Position numbers and translations under genes: made by a program. From Vineibacter terrae (lineage in GTDB: Bacteria; Pseudomonadota; Alphaproteobacteria; Reyranellales; Reyranellaceae), in contig NZ_VDUZ01000072.1 of assembly GCF_008039615.1 (NCBI RefSeq), positions 1 through 38,098 of the forward strand: a stretch of DNA of 38,098 bases. Reading direction: 5' to 3'. Below are positions 7,155 to 15,668 of this stretch, in pieces (position 1 is the first letter of the stretch; the number at the start of each line of letters is the position of its first letter). Under the pieces are notes generated by a model, which had not been told where the DNA came from, searched no databases, and saw only the letters and a program-made list of their open reading frames with translations.

Positions 7155-8384
7155 TCAGCCCGGCGCCGCCCCCTGGGTGTTGACATAGACCGCGTAGAGC
7201 GACTGGCTGCCGGCCATGAACAGACGGTTGCGCTTGGGGCCGCCGAAGCAGACGTTGCCGCAGATCTCCGGTATGCGGATGCGGCCGATCAGCTTGCCCT
7301 CCGGCGTCCACACCGTCACGCCGCTGTAGCCCACGGCGCGGCCGGCGTTGCTGGCCATCCACACATTGCCATCGACGTCGCATCGCAGGCCGTCCGGTCC
7401 GCACTTCACGCCATCGACCATGCAGTCGCTGAAGAGCTTTCGGTTGGAGAGCTTGTTGTCGGTGCCGACATCGAAGACATGCACATCGCCCTTGCCGCCG
7501 GGGCCCGTGTCGCCCGGCCCCTTGCCGGTGCTCACGACATAGAGCTTCTTGTAGTCCGGCGAGAAGCACAGGCCATTGGGGTCCGGGACCTGGTCCTCGG
7601 GGACCACGAGGTCGACGCGGCCGCTGGGGTCGATGCGATAGCAGCTCGTCGGCAGCTCGCGCTTGGCGCTGCCGATCTCGGCCGCCTGCCCCAGGCGCGG
7701 CTTGAGCCGGCCGCCTGCATTGCTGGGGCCGCCGGCGGCGTCGGGCGCGCCCTCGTAGAGCTGGCCGCCATAGGGCGGGTCGGTGAACCAGTAGCTGCCG
7801 TCGGGATGCGGCACGACGTCGTTGGGCGAGTTCAGCCGCTTGCCGTTGTAGGAGTCGGCCAGCACGGTCACCGAGCCGTCGAGCTCATAGCGCACGACGC
7901 GGCGCGTGAGGTGCTCGCACGACAGCTGGCGGCCCTGGAAATCGAACGTGTTGCCGTTGCTGTTGTTGGACGGCATGCGGAACACGCTCACATGGCCGTC
8001 ATCCTCGATCCATCGCATCTGCCGGTTGTTGGGGATGTCGCTCCACACGAGATAGCGCCCTTGCGCGTTCCATGCCGGGCCTTCCATCCATAGCGCCCCG
8101 GTCCACAGCCGCTGGATGGCGCTGTTGGGCTGGGCGTATTGATTGAACAGCGGATCGACCGACAGCACATCGGGGTCGGTGAAGTAGGTCGTCGGCGCCC
8201 CGCGCGGGCTGAAGTCGCGCGGCGGGGTGGTGATGGTGCTGGGCGGCGCCACTGGCCCCGGCTGCGCCTGGGCGAAAGCCGGCGCCGCGGCCGCCGCCGC
8301 CGTCACGGCGCCCATGGCGCCGACCAGCGTGCGACGCGACATCACCGCGCTGCCCGGGTCCTCGACTTTTTCGGAATGCTTCAT
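7155..8384 (-). CDS. SMP-30/gluconolactonase family protein, TAT-exported
   Basis: This 409-residue protein starts with a long basic N-terminus carrying a twin-arginine motif (MSRRTLVGAMG at residues 15-25). An alanine-rich hydrophobic stretch and APAFAQAQ follow, so export by the TAT pathway to the periplasm is likely. The rest is a six-bladed beta-propeller of the SMP-30/LRE type. Visible elements are LWMEGPAWN, the metal-site region KRLNSPNDVVPHPDGSYWFTDPPYGG, and later PNGLCFSPDYKKLYV and GPDGLRCDVDGNVW. These Asn/Asp positions bind the divalent metal in the family. Relatives hydrolyse sugar-acid lactones such as gluconolactone; the substrate here is not determined. A GGGAGGG site stands 8 bases before the ATG at 8384. 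A short SDIPNNR segment in blade one is usual for bacterial members. Confidence 0.88.
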   Translation of the reverse strand: MKHSEKVEDPGSAVMSRRTLVGAMGAVTAAAAAAPAFAQAQPGPVAPPSTITTPPRDFSPRGAPTTYFTDPDVLSVDPLFNQYAQPNSAIQRLWTGALWMEGPAWNAQGRYLVWSDIPNNRQMRWIEDDGHVSVFRMPSNNSNGNTFDFQGRQLSCEHLTRRVVRYELDGSVTVLADSYNGKRLNSPNDVVPHPDGSYWFTDPPYGGQLYEGAPDAAGGPSNAGGRLKPRLGQAAEIGSAKRELPTSCYRIDPSGRVDLVVPEDQVPDPNGLCFSPDYKKLYVVSTGKGPGDTGPGGKGDVHVFDVGTDNKLSNRKLFSDCMVDGVKCGPDGLRCDVDGNVWMASNAGRAVGYSGVTVWTPEGKLIGRIRIPEICGNVCFGGPKRNRLFMAGSQSLYAVYVNTQGAAPG

Positions 8385-8579
8385 CGTGTGTCCCTCCCGA
8401 TGGCCTGTTGGAGCACTTCGGACACGCTACGCCGTTATCGCGACGGTCGATGATTGCGGCGACGCTAGCGCCGGGTCCGCGCCGCGGTCAAGAAGTTGCA
8501 GGGAAGCTGAGGATGCATCTATCGTCGGGGCGGACGGATGCCACCTGCAAGACCAGCTTGATGGAGGCCAGTCGCGACT

Positions 8580-8664
8580 GTCATCCCGAGCGCAGCGAGG
8601 GATCTCCCGCGAATGGCGCACGGTGCGTCACTCGCAGGAGATCCCTCGCTGCGCTCGGGATGAC
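8580..8664. repeat. Dispersed 85-bp hairpin element, copy 1
   Basis: A perfect 27-bp inverted repeat, 8580-8606 paired with 8638-8664 (arm begins GTCATCCCGAGCGCAGCGAG), encloses a 31-base loop. A second copy with a similar loop is at 19704-19787. It lies in the 390-bp stretch 8385-8775 in which I see no gene. Very similar ATCCCGAGCGCAGCGAGGGATC hairpins are widespread in many genomes as short intergenic repeats; this is recollection, not a search result. Confidence 0.9.
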
Positions 8665-8775
8665 GGGTGTATCAGCGGCCCGCGATTCCAGGTACCAGGT
8701 GCCCAGGAGTGCTCCCTGATCTCCGCTTTCGGCCATGTGGGCGGAAGCGGGGACCGCCTTGAAACATTCGAACGC

Positions 8776-9273
8776 CTATGGCGTCGGTTGCCGCCGGGGC
8801 ATCTCCGTGACCACGGTCTTCCGTCCTTTCCGGACGCGCGGATAGAGGAACCAAAGTCCAACCAAGACGAGCCATAGGACAGCGGCGATCGAACAGGCCA
8901 GAGCGGCGGAGTGGAGGATCAACCGTGCGATGAGATAGATGTCCAGAGCCAGGCCCGCCGCGAGCGGCAGCAGGGCGGCGCATATGAGGCGCGAGGCCAG
9001 GTCGACGAAGTACCGGGAAATGATGCCGCGCTCGGCCTGCCGCTGGAATGCCGCCGGCGTCATGAGCAACGCGGCGGCGATCGCAACCAGGCACGTTGCG
9101 GCAAGATGAAGCCCCTGCTCGGACGAGGACAGCGCCTTCTCGAAGCGCTCGTTGAAGACGGCGATGAGCTGAAAGCCGAAGAGCGCCTGAATGCCGGGCA
9201 AAATCATGCGCGCTTCTTCGATGGCGTGCGTGGCCTCTTCCTTCAACGATATTTTTTGCATTGATTCGGACAT
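8776..9273 (-). CDS. DUF6328-like four-helix membrane protein
   Basis: This 165-residue protein opens with an amphipathic stretch (MSESMQKISLKEEATHAIEEARMILPGIQALFGFQL). Four hydrophobic segments follow, at about 30-45, 58-76, 92-112 and 118-140, and the tail is basic (YPRVRKGRKT). The EEARMILPGIQALFGFQLI start and the FERLPxxQ-like middle match the pattern of DUF6328 proteins, which have no assigned biochemical function. There are no obvious catalytic residues. It is transcribed in the same direction as the SMP-30 gene but separated from it by a long hairpin repeat, so it is probably a separate unit. Its ribosome site is weak, and an in-frame ATG four codons in (9261) is an alternative start. 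Confidence 0.75.
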   Translation of the reverse strand: MSESMQKISLKEEATHAIEEARMILPGIQALFGFQLIAVFNERFEKALSSSEQGLHLAATCLVAIAAALLMTPAAFQRQAERGIISRYFVDLASRLICAALLPLAAGLALDIYLIARLILHSAALACSIAAVLWLVLVGLWFLYPRVRKGRKTVVTEMPRRQPTP

Positions 9274-9386
9274 CGCCTGGATCGTGCTGGTCTCGCCATG
9301 GCACCTTCAATCGAACGGCAACGTTCGTTCGGTCGGCTTGTTCCACGGCAGGCCGATCCGCCGCCGGCCCGGCGGCACAGGCTGCG

Positions 9387-9676
9387 AAATCCCGCGCACA
9401 TCGTAGCCCGCGCAGCCTGGCTTGCCGCTGCGTCGCCGGATTCCTGTGCCGCCTTGAGGGCGACACAAGCCGCATCTCGCAGCCCCTTCACGCGCCGGCC
9501 CCCGCGCGCAAGCGTCCACGCGGCGTCGACCGCATCCCGAGGACGGTATCTGAAGGATGCGATCTCTCGAAAATCTCCAGTGCATCCGCGGCATTTTCGG
9601 CGGCGAACGCGGTGACGTCGCGAAGATCGGCCATAGCCAGGATGATCTCGTTCGCCATGCCGAGCCTGCCCAGCAC
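9387..9676 (-). pseudogene. Possible frameshifted small ORF (DUF982-like resemblance)
   Basis: The 500-bp interval between the DUF6328 gene and the LysE gene (9274-9776) has no intact gene. In its middle the minus strand reads protein-like in two successive frames. The first frame reads MANEIILAMADLRDVTAFAA and then DALEIFERSHP, from 9659 down. The second, in an overlapping frame, reads RDAVDAAWTLARGGRRVKGL and then ALKAAQESGDAAASQAARA, down to 9387. Alanine-rich helices, the W and the RG pattern recall small DUF982 proteins. The overlap between the frames is long for a single frameshift, so this may be chance in GC-rich DNA. Confidence 0.22.
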
Positions 9677-9776
9677 CTACGCGAAGCTGGAAAGCCATCC
9701 TGCCCGATCGCAAAGGTGGAAGGAGAGGGCAGCCGCTGTCCGCCATCGCCTTTGTCCGGTATTCGGGTCAAGACGA

Positions 9777-10394
9777 TCATGGCGTCAGGGCAAGCCTGAA
9801 TCCGAGAATCACAAGGATGGCGCCGAAGATCGCATCGATCGGCCGCCGAATCCTTGCATAGGCAACTCTGATCCGCTCGGTCGAGAATACCAGGGCGACA
9901 AAGCCGAACCAGCCAATCGAGACGGCGCCGACAACGACGAGCGCCGCTGCCTGAACCCAAAATGGCGCGTCGAGCGGCAGCACCGTGATGAACAGGCTGC
10001 CAAAGAACGCAGCTGTCTTGGGGTTGGTGATGCCGATTGCAAATCCGCTCCGCCAGGCCGATTGCGACGTCGTTGCCGTGCTTGCGGTCATCGTTCGTTG
10101 GGGGGCCTGGCGCACTGTCAGCAATATCCTGACGCCGAGGTAGATCAGATAAAGCGCGCCGGCGACACGGATCGCCATGTAAAGCCAGGTGGCGCGGACG
10201 AGAAGGACACCCAGCCCGAACATCGCCAACATTGCCCAAAGGAGGATCGCGGCCGTGATGCCGAGCGCAACCTGGAAGCCCTCCCGCCGGCTGGCCAGCG
10301 CGCGCGACGTGACGGCGAGGAAGTCCGGCCCGGGGCTCATCGCCGCGAGAAGGAAGACCAGGGCGATTGCCAGCAATTGCGGGATATGGCTCAT
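9777..10394 (-). CDS. LysE/RhtB family amino-acid exporter
   Basis: This 205-residue inner-membrane protein has the length and helix layout (about six hydrophobic segments) of LysE/RhtB exporters, which expel amino acids such as lysine, arginine, threonine or homoserine lactones. The diagnostic first helix and loop are present: LLAIALVFLLAAMSPGPDFL, followed by ASRREGFQVALGI. The motif GALYLIYLGVRIL stands in the third helix and NPKTAAFFGSLF in the middle. The substrate is not predictable. A truncated LysR-type regulator is divergently placed 72 bp away, the usual arrangement for these transporters. The regulator remnant implies that inducible control has been lost or is supplied elsewhere. 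Confidence 0.92.
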   Translation of the reverse strand: MSHIPQLLAIALVFLLAAMSPGPDFLAVTSRALASRREGFQVALGITAAILLWAMLAMFGLGVLLVRATWLYMAIRVAGALYLIYLGVRILLTVRQAPQRTMTASTATTSQSAWRSGFAIGITNPKTAAFFGSLFITVLPLDAPFWVQAAALVVVGAVSIGWFGFVALVFSTERIRVAYARIRRPIDAIFGAILVILGFRLALTP

Positions 10395-10466
10395 CGGTGC
10401 TCCAGAAATCGGAGCAGCCCTATTCGCAGCTTTCGCATGAGTAAAATGAAAGATGCTCTATAGTAT

Positions 10467-10676
10467 ATGATCGCAGGTAATATAAGCATCCCGATGCTTC
10501 GGGTGCTGGTTTCCCTCAGCCGGACACAGAGCTTCAGCCGCACCGCCGAGCAGCTCCGGATAACCCGGCCGGTGGTCCGTCACGCGGTGCACGGTGTCGA
10601 CGCTGTGATTGGTGTTCCGTTGATCCTGCGTGAACGAAACAGCGCCACTCCCGGGCGCCGCGTAAGCGACTACTGA
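10467..10676 (+). pseudogene. LysR-type regulator, N-terminal HTH fragment only
   Basis: The 69-residue open frame has a recognisable LysR DNA-binding domain: PMLRVLVSLSRTQSFSRTAE, followed by QLRITRPVVRHAVHGVDAVI and PLILRERNSATPG. It stops at TGA 10674, right after the wing, where a full regulator would run to about 300 residues. No continuation is seen in any frame before the cyclase gene at 10937. Its divergent partner is the LysE exporter, so it was probably that exporter's regulator. Some HTH positions look degenerate (VVRHAVHGVD in place of VSRHI..LE), consistent with decay. A short stand-alone DNA-binding protein cannot be excluded. Confidence 0.6.
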
Positions 10677-10739
10677 TAATCGTGCGCACGATCGGGCGCG
10701 GGCTGACAGGCGTGTCGGTCATGGGAGTGCTCCTGTTGT

Positions 10740-10756
10740 GAGCTGAGGTTCAGCTC
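10740..10756. promoter_or_regulatory. Palindrome GAGCTGA-GGT-TCAGCTC, possible operator
   Basis: A perfect 7-bp inverted repeat with a 3-base spacer lies just upstream of a minus-strand ATG at 10722. That ATG has a good ribosome site (AGGAG) and an opening reading MTDTPVSPRPIVRTIIS. That reading frame soon becomes the complement of the LysR fragment, so it may be the truncated start of another gene. The palindrome has the size of a dimeric repressor site (TetR or MarR type). The binding protein is unknown. Confidence 0.3.
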
Positions 10757-10936
10757 AGCACCCCGATCCTCCAACAGAACCCTCCCTTTGATCGCTCCGA
10801 TGCGCGCACCACTCGTCGCCCCACACTGCCGCGCGAGCGGTTTAGTCCCATGACCTGAAGCGGACATTGACCACGGTTGCCTGTGATGGGTCTAATCCCT
10901 ACAGTGCAAGGCACCGGGCGCGATTTGGGGACCGCA

Positions 10937-12688
10937 ATGCCCCGCGAGCAGCGACGACTGGCGGCGATCGTGTCGGTCGATGTGGCGGGCTACTCCCGCC
11001 TGATGGGCCGCGACGAGAGCGGCACGCTGGCGGCGCTCAAGGCGCTGCGGAGCGACCTGATCGACCCGAGGATCATTGAACACAGCGGCCGGATCGTGAA
11101 GACGACCGGCGACGGCCTCTTGCTGGAGTTCGCCAGCGTGGTCGACGCGGTGCGCTGCGTGGCCGAGGTGCAGGCGTCGATGGCGGAGCACAACGCCGAT
11201 GTTCCGGCGGCGCGTCGCATCGAGGTCCGCGTGGGCGTGAACATTGGCGACATCATCATCGACGGCGACGACATCTTCGGCGACGGGGTGAACGTGGCGG
11301 CGCGGCTGCAAGAGCTGGCGGCACCGGGCGGGATCTGCGTCTCGGGCCGGGTCCAGGAGGATGTGCGCGGCAAGCTCGACATCGCCTTCGAGGATGCCGG
11401 CGAGCAACAACTGAAGAACATCGCCTGGCCGGTGCGGGTCTACCGGCTGAAAGCGGGCGGCGCGACGCAGGCGGCGCCGCCGCCCCTGGCGCTGCCCGAC
11501 AAGCCGTCGATCGCGGTCCTGCCGTTCCAGAACATGAGCGGCGATGCCGAGCAGGAATACTTTGCGGACGGGATCACCGAGGACATCATCACGGCCCTGT
11601 CGCATATTTCCTCGCTGTTCGTGATCGCCCGCAACTCCAGCTTCGCCTATAAGGGCAAGGCCATCGACATCCGCCAGATTGGCCGTGAGCTGGGTGTGCG
11701 CTACGTGCTGGAGGGCAGTGTGCGCAAGGCCGGCCAGCGGCTGCGCATCACCGGCCAGCTCGTCGACTCGGAGACCGGGTCGCAGCTGTGGGCCGACAGG
11801 TTCGACAGCGTCCTGGAGGACGTGTTCGACCTGCAGGATCGGGTGACCATGGCCGTCGTCGGCGCCATCGAACCGTCGGTGACGCAGGCCGAGATCAGGC
11901 GCGCGAACCGCAAGCCCACCGAAAACCTGCAGGCCTACGACTGGCTGCTGCGTGCGATCGGGGAGCGACAGCTGTATTCGCGCGACAGTTATGATCGTGC
12001 CATAGGCATGGCGCGCCGCGCCATCGAACTGGATCCGCGCTATGCCCAGGCCTACGCCTGTCTTGCGGCCTGGATGCACGTTCGGTGGATTAATGGCTGG
12101 ATGGAGGATGAAGCCGCGGAGACCGCCGAGGGCGTACGCTTCGCACACCGGGCTGTGCAGCTGGCGCCCAACGACTCGATCGTGCTGACCTTGTCGGCCC
12201 TTGCTCTGGGCCATCTCGATCGCGATCTGGCGAACGCCATTTCATGGCTCGACCGGGCGATCGTCCTGGATCCCAATTCGGCACGTGCATTCGGCCTGGG
12301 CGCGATCGTGCGGACTTTCGCGGAAGATTACGCCACGGCCATTGACCACGCTGATCGGGCCATGCGTCTGAGCCCGTTCGATCCGCTTTCTTCTTTTTTC
12401 AGCCTGGCACGAGGAATCAGCCATTTGCTTCAGCAGCAGTTGCCGGAAGCGGTGTCATGGCTGCGCAAGTCAGCCCAGGAAAACCCACACAACGCCCCCA
12501 CATTCGTGTGTCTCGGGAGTGCGCTGGCCCACGCCGGGCAGATGGAGGAAGCCCGGGCGGCGATCCGGCGCCTGCTGGAATTGAACCCGACGAGCACTGT
12601 GAGCTGGCAGCGGCAGCATCTCCTCTTTCGCGAAGACGCCATCGAGTACCTGATGGAAGGCGCGCGGCTGGCCGGACTGCCGGAGTAG
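10937..12688 (+). CDS. Class III adenylate/guanylate cyclase with TolB-like and TPR domains
   Basis: This 583-residue protein has three parts. A class III nucleotidyl cyclase domain (about 5-170) carries both metal-binding aspartates, in AIVSVDVAGYS and in KTTGDGLLLEF, and the transition-state Asn and Arg in GDGVNVAARL. It should therefore be catalytically competent. A TolB/FlgO-like segment follows (about 190-320: PSIAVLPFQNMSGDAEQEYF, then ADGITEDIITALS, YVLEGSVRKAG and QLWADRFD). The C-terminus is a TPR array (about 330-583) with ARRAIELDPRYAQAYACLA, LDRAIVLDPNSARAFGLGAI and AIRRLLELNPTST. No transmembrane helix is seen, so it is probably cytoplasmic. ATG 10937 is chosen because GGGGA precedes it by about 6 bases; an upstream TTG at 10877 is possible. 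Such proteins occur in many paralogues in Rhizobiales-like genomes. The signal sensed is unknown. Confidence 0.93.
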   Translation: MPREQRRLAAIVSVDVAGYSRLMGRDESGTLAALKALRSDLIDPRIIEHSGRIVKTTGDGLLLEFASVVDAVRCVAEVQASMAEHNADVPAARRIEVRVGVNIGDIIIDGDDIFGDGVNVAARLQELAAPGGICVSGRVQEDVRGKLDIAFEDAGEQQLKNIAWPVRVYRLKAGGATQAAPPPLALPDKPSIAVLPFQNMSGDAEQEYFADGITEDIITALSHISSLFVIARNSSFAYKGKAIDIRQIGRELGVRYVLEGSVRKAGQRLRITGQLVDSETGSQLWADRFDSVLEDVFDLQDRVTMAVVGAIEPSVTQAEIRRANRKPTENLQAYDWLLRAIGERQLYSRDSYDRAIGMARRAIELDPRYAQAYACLAAWMHVRWINGWMEDEAAETAEGVRFAHRAVQLAPNDSIVLTLSALALGHLDRDLANAISWLDRAIVLDPNSARAFGLGAIVRTFAEDYATAIDHADRAMRLSPFDPLSSFFSLARGISHLLQQQLPEAVSWLRKSAQENPHNAPTFVCLGSALAHAGQMEEARAAIRRLLELNPTSTVSWQRQHLLFREDAIEYLMEGARLAGLPE

Positions 12689-12726
12689 CGACTGCGCCCC
12701 TGGACGCCACCGTCCATCTCCAACGC

Positions 12727-12768
12727 GAGGGCCTCGGTGGCCAGCAGGTGGCGCATCCGGTGCGGGGT
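12727..12768 (-). pseudogene. Possible tyrosine-recombinase remnant (HxxR box)
   Basis: Between the cyclase gene and the tRNA, the minus strand reads SGETPHRMRHLLATEALAL. This resembles the TPHxLRHTFAT box that carries the catalytic His and Arg of phage-type integrases. Nothing else of an integrase is present: no RHR-Y remainder is visible before the cyclase stop at 12688. Its place next to a tRNA gene is where integrases of genomic islands normally sit. The match covers about 14 residues only, so chance is a real alternative. Confidence 0.3.
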
Positions 12769-12882
12769 TTCCCCACTGATTCCCCACCAGGCGATGCGCT
12801 TGTTCGCGGTCCGTTGCTGGCTTTCGCGGGCGGCAGCAGTCGGCCAGGCGGGCCTTAAGTGCTGATTTTTCAACGAGAAAAC

Positions 12883-12957
<75 letters not shown>

Positions 12958-13279
12958 CCCGCAAGAGGCGGCGGGTATGCCATAGCGTCTTGGGCGCTTC
13001 AACCCCTTGCACAGGCGATCATGCGGTCATCCGCTGCGGCGGGCCGCAAAAAATATTGTTCTTTATACGAGTACAGTGTAAAGTCATCGCAGGCTGGGTG
13101 AGTGTCGCCAGGCACGCCATGGAGCACGGCAGGCATGACCACTTCGATCTCCTGCAGGGACGTCCGGTCGCGGGCGTCGCTGCTTTCTGACACTTCCGGA
13201 AAAACGGCGCGTGGGCGCCAAGTCACTGAAAGATCATTCGAAAATAGTTTTCGGTATTTCTGGCGCGGCGGCGGTTTGC

Positions 13280-13293
13280 GATTGTCGACAATC
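13280..13293. promoter_or_regulatory. Perfect palindrome GATTGTCGACAATC, possible operator
   Basis: A 14-bp perfect palindrome lies 47 bp upstream of the crotonase start, in an AT-richer stretch. TTGT-N-ACAA symmetry of this size is typical of GntR-family (FCD-type) sites, but no such regulator is in the window. The remainder of the gap 12958-13340 contains AT-rich segments (13045-13085, 13225-13260) and no gene that I can support. Confidence 0.35.
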
Positions 13294-13340
13294 AGTTGCC
13301 AGGGCCTTATGAGCCAACCAGGCAATCCGGGGAGCCGCGC

Positions 13341-14174
13341 GTGAGCTACACGACCTTCGATTTCAGCGTCGCCGACCATGTCGCGCATCTGCGCTTCAAC
13401 CGGCCCGACAAGCGCAACGCGATGAACCGTGCCTTTTGGCAGGAGATCCGCCACGTCTTCGCGGCCGAGATCGGCACGCAGCGCGCCGATGTGCGCGTCG
13501 TGGTGATCTCCTCGACCGGCCCGCACTTCACCGCCGGCATGGACCTGTCGGCGTTCACCGACATCGCGGCGGTCACCGGCGACCCGGCCCGCCGCCGCGA
13601 GCGCTTCCGCCGCGAGCTGCTGGCCTATCAGGACTCCTTCACCGTGATCGAGAAGTGCCGGGTGCCGGTGCTGGCCGCGATCCAGGGCGGCTGCATCGGC
13701 GGCGGCGTCGACATGGTCTCGGCCTGCGACATGCGCTATTGCACCGGCGACGCCTTCTTCGTGATCAAGGAGATCGACCTCGGCATGACCGCCGATGTCG
13801 GCACCCTGCAGCGCCTGCCGCACCTGATCCCGCAGGGCCTAGTGCGGGAGCTGGCCTATACCGGCCGCAACATGCCGGCGGACGAGGCGCTGCGCTGCGG
13901 CCTGGTGAACCGCGTCTATAACGACCAGCAGGCGATGCTCGACGACGTCATGGGCATTGCCCGCGACATCGCCGCCAAGTCGCCGCTCGCCGTCCATGGC
14001 AGCAAGGAGATGATCAACTATGCCCGCGACCACACGGTCGACGAGGCCCTGAACTACATGAGCGTGTGGAACGCCGCCTTCATCCACGGCGAGGACATGC
14101 CCGAGGCCTTCCGCGCCATGCAGGAGAAGCGGCCGCCGCGCTTCCTCGACCTTGCGGTGGGCGACAAGAGCTGA
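13341..14174 (+). CDS. Crotonase family, delta(3,5)-delta(2,4)-dienoyl-CoA isomerase-like
   Basis: This 277-residue protein is of standard enoyl-CoA hydratase/isomerase length. The CoA-binding/oxyanion parts are FNRPDKRNAMN, HFTAGMDLSAF and AAIQGGCIGGGVDMVSACDMR. The later active-site segment FFVIKEIDLGMTADVGTLQRLP carries the Glu and Asp positions that in ECH1-type dienoyl-CoA isomerases shift double bonds during oxidation of odd-position unsaturated fatty acids. The second glutamate of classical hydratases is not in the usual place, which favours isomerase over hydratase. The start is a GTG at 13341 with GGGGAG seven bases upstream; the upstream part of the frame lacks family similarity. 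A perfect palindrome lies 47 bp upstream. It is followed in the same direction by an amidohydrolase gene. Confidence 0.88.
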   Translation: MSYTTFDFSVADHVAHLRFNRPDKRNAMNRAFWQEIRHVFAAEIGTQRADVRVVVISSTGPHFTAGMDLSAFTDIAAVTGDPARRRERFRRELLAYQDSFTVIEKCRVPVLAAIQGGCIGGGVDMVSACDMRYCTGDAFFVIKEIDLGMTADVGTLQRLPHLIPQGLVRELAYTGRNMPADEALRCGLVNRVYNDQQAMLDDVMGIARDIAAKSPLAVHGSKEMINYARDHTVDEALNYMSVWNAAFIHGEDMPEAFRAMQEKRPPRFLDLAVGDKS

Positions 14175-14312
14175 GCCGGCCGGTGCCTTCTGTCCGGAGG
14201 GCGCAAATTCACTAATTGAGCGCTTGCTTGTTTCCTTGTCTTGTGCGGACATCCGCGATCCGTGCTACGGACGCGGGCTTTGGATATCTCAACAGCTCAG
14301 CATGGTGGAACC

Positions 14313-15545
14313 ATGGCGACCCTCTACAGCGGCGGCAAGATCTTCGACGGCGAGAAGGCGATCGACGGGCACGCGGTGCTCGAGGAGGATGGCCGCATCA
14401 AGCGGCTGGCGCCGGCGGGTGAGTTCGTCAGCTTCGCCGGGGCGCGTGTCGACACGTCGGGCGGCACGCTGCTGCCGGGCCTGATCGACTGCCACGTCCA
14501 TTCGCTGTCGGGCGCCGAGGGCAATCCCGGGATCGTGCAGGACCGCATGACCGCGGCCCAGATCGCCGTGCGCGGCATGGAGTTCATGCGCGCGACGCTG
14601 GACGGCGGCATCACCGCCGTGCGCGAGTGCGGCGGCAAGGACTACATCGAGTTCGCGATCCGCGACGCCATCAACGCCGGCCGCTTCCTGGGGCCGACCA
14701 TGCGCTGCGCCGGCCGCATGATCTGCATGACCGGCGGCCACGGCAACCGCACCGGCCGCATCGCCGACGGCGTCGACGAGGTGGTGAAGGCGGTGCGCGA
14801 GCAGATCCATGCCGGCTCGGACCTGGTCAAGATCATGGCCACCGGCGGCGTCATGACGCCGGGTGTCAACCCGGAGGATGCCCACTACACGGCGGGCGAG
14901 ATCGCCGCCGGCATCACCGAGGCGACACGCTTCAACAGGACCACGGCCAGCCACGCCCAGGGCTCCGAGGGCATCCTCAACGCCGTGCGCGGCGGCGTCA
15001 CCTCGATCGAGCACGGCATCTTCATGACCGACGAGTGCGTGCTGGAGATGCAGTCGCGCGGCACCTGGCTGGTGCCCACGCTGTCGGCCGTGAAGAACAT
15101 CCTGCGCGGCGCCGAGTCGGGCGACCGCAGCATCCCCGACTACGTGATCGAGAAGTCGCAGCGCGTCTTCGGCCGGCATATCGACTCGGTGAAGATGTAC
15201 TACGCGGCCGGCTGCAAGATCGCCATGGGCACCGACGCCGGCACGCCCTTCAACCGGCACGGCGAGAACGCCATGGAGCTGGAGTACATGTGCGAGATCG
15301 GCATCACGCCGCGCGACTCGCTGTTCTTCTCCACCGCCAGCGCCGCCGACCTGATGCGCCTGGCCGATCATGGCCGCATCCGCGAGGGCAATGTCGCCGA
15401 CTTCCTGGTCGTCAACGGCGATCCGCTGGCCGACATCACCCGCGCGGCGCGCAAGGAATACCACCGCGTGGTGGTCAAGCGCGGCGTGATCGCGCGTGAC
15501 AATCGCGCCGCGGCCAGCGATGCGCTGCGCATCGCGGCGCAGTAG
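14313..15545 (+). CDS. Metal-dependent amidohydrolase (imidazolonepropionase/prolidase-like)
   Basis: This 410-residue TIM-barrel amidohydrolase carries the family metal ligands: IDCHVHSLSG (HxH) at about 60, a probable carboxylated Lys in DLVKIMATGGVMTPG, His in TASHAQGSEG and SIEHGIFM, and the catalytic Asp in AMGTDAGTPF. The C-terminus returns to the small beta domain (GNVADFLVVNGDPLADI). Related proteins act as Xaa-Pro or Xaa-Arg dipeptidases, organophosphate-type hydrolases or imidazolonepropionases. The substrate cannot be fixed here. No signal peptide is visible, so it is cytoplasmic. The start at ATG 14313 has a modest GGTGGA site, and the part of the frame upstream of it lacks similarity. 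The 138-bp gap after the crotonase gene contains AT-richer sequence that may be a separate promoter. Confidence 0.9.
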   Translation: MATLYSGGKIFDGEKAIDGHAVLEEDGRIKRLAPAGEFVSFAGARVDTSGGTLLPGLIDCHVHSLSGAEGNPGIVQDRMTAAQIAVRGMEFMRATLDGGITAVRECGGKDYIEFAIRDAINAGRFLGPTMRCAGRMICMTGGHGNRTGRIADGVDEVVKAVREQIHAGSDLVKIMATGGVMTPGVNPEDAHYTAGEIAAGITEATRFNRTTASHAQGSEGILNAVRGGVTSIEHGIFMTDECVLEMQSRGTWLVPTLSAVKNILRGAESGDRSIPDYVIEKSQRVFGRHIDSVKMYYAAGCKIAMGTDAGTPFNRHGENAMELEYMCEIGITPRDSLFFSTASAADLMRLADHGRIREGNVADFLVVNGDPLADITRAARKEYHRVVVKRGVIARDNRAAASDALRIAAQ

Positions 15546-15668
15546 GCTCTCCTGTCCGGAGGGATGTGATCCGATCGCGGTGGCTGCGTAGCGTCGGCGT
15601 GCGTCATGGCAAGCCCGGTGCGCCGGGAAGGACGCCCCTGACAGGGGCGCGGCTTGGGAACAATCGCG

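Noticed and set aside
9261-10463. 400-codon plus-strand open frame across the LysE gene
   Set aside because: The LysE/RhtB protein on the other strand is full length with membrane helices. The plus-strand translation is hydrophilic and has no motif.
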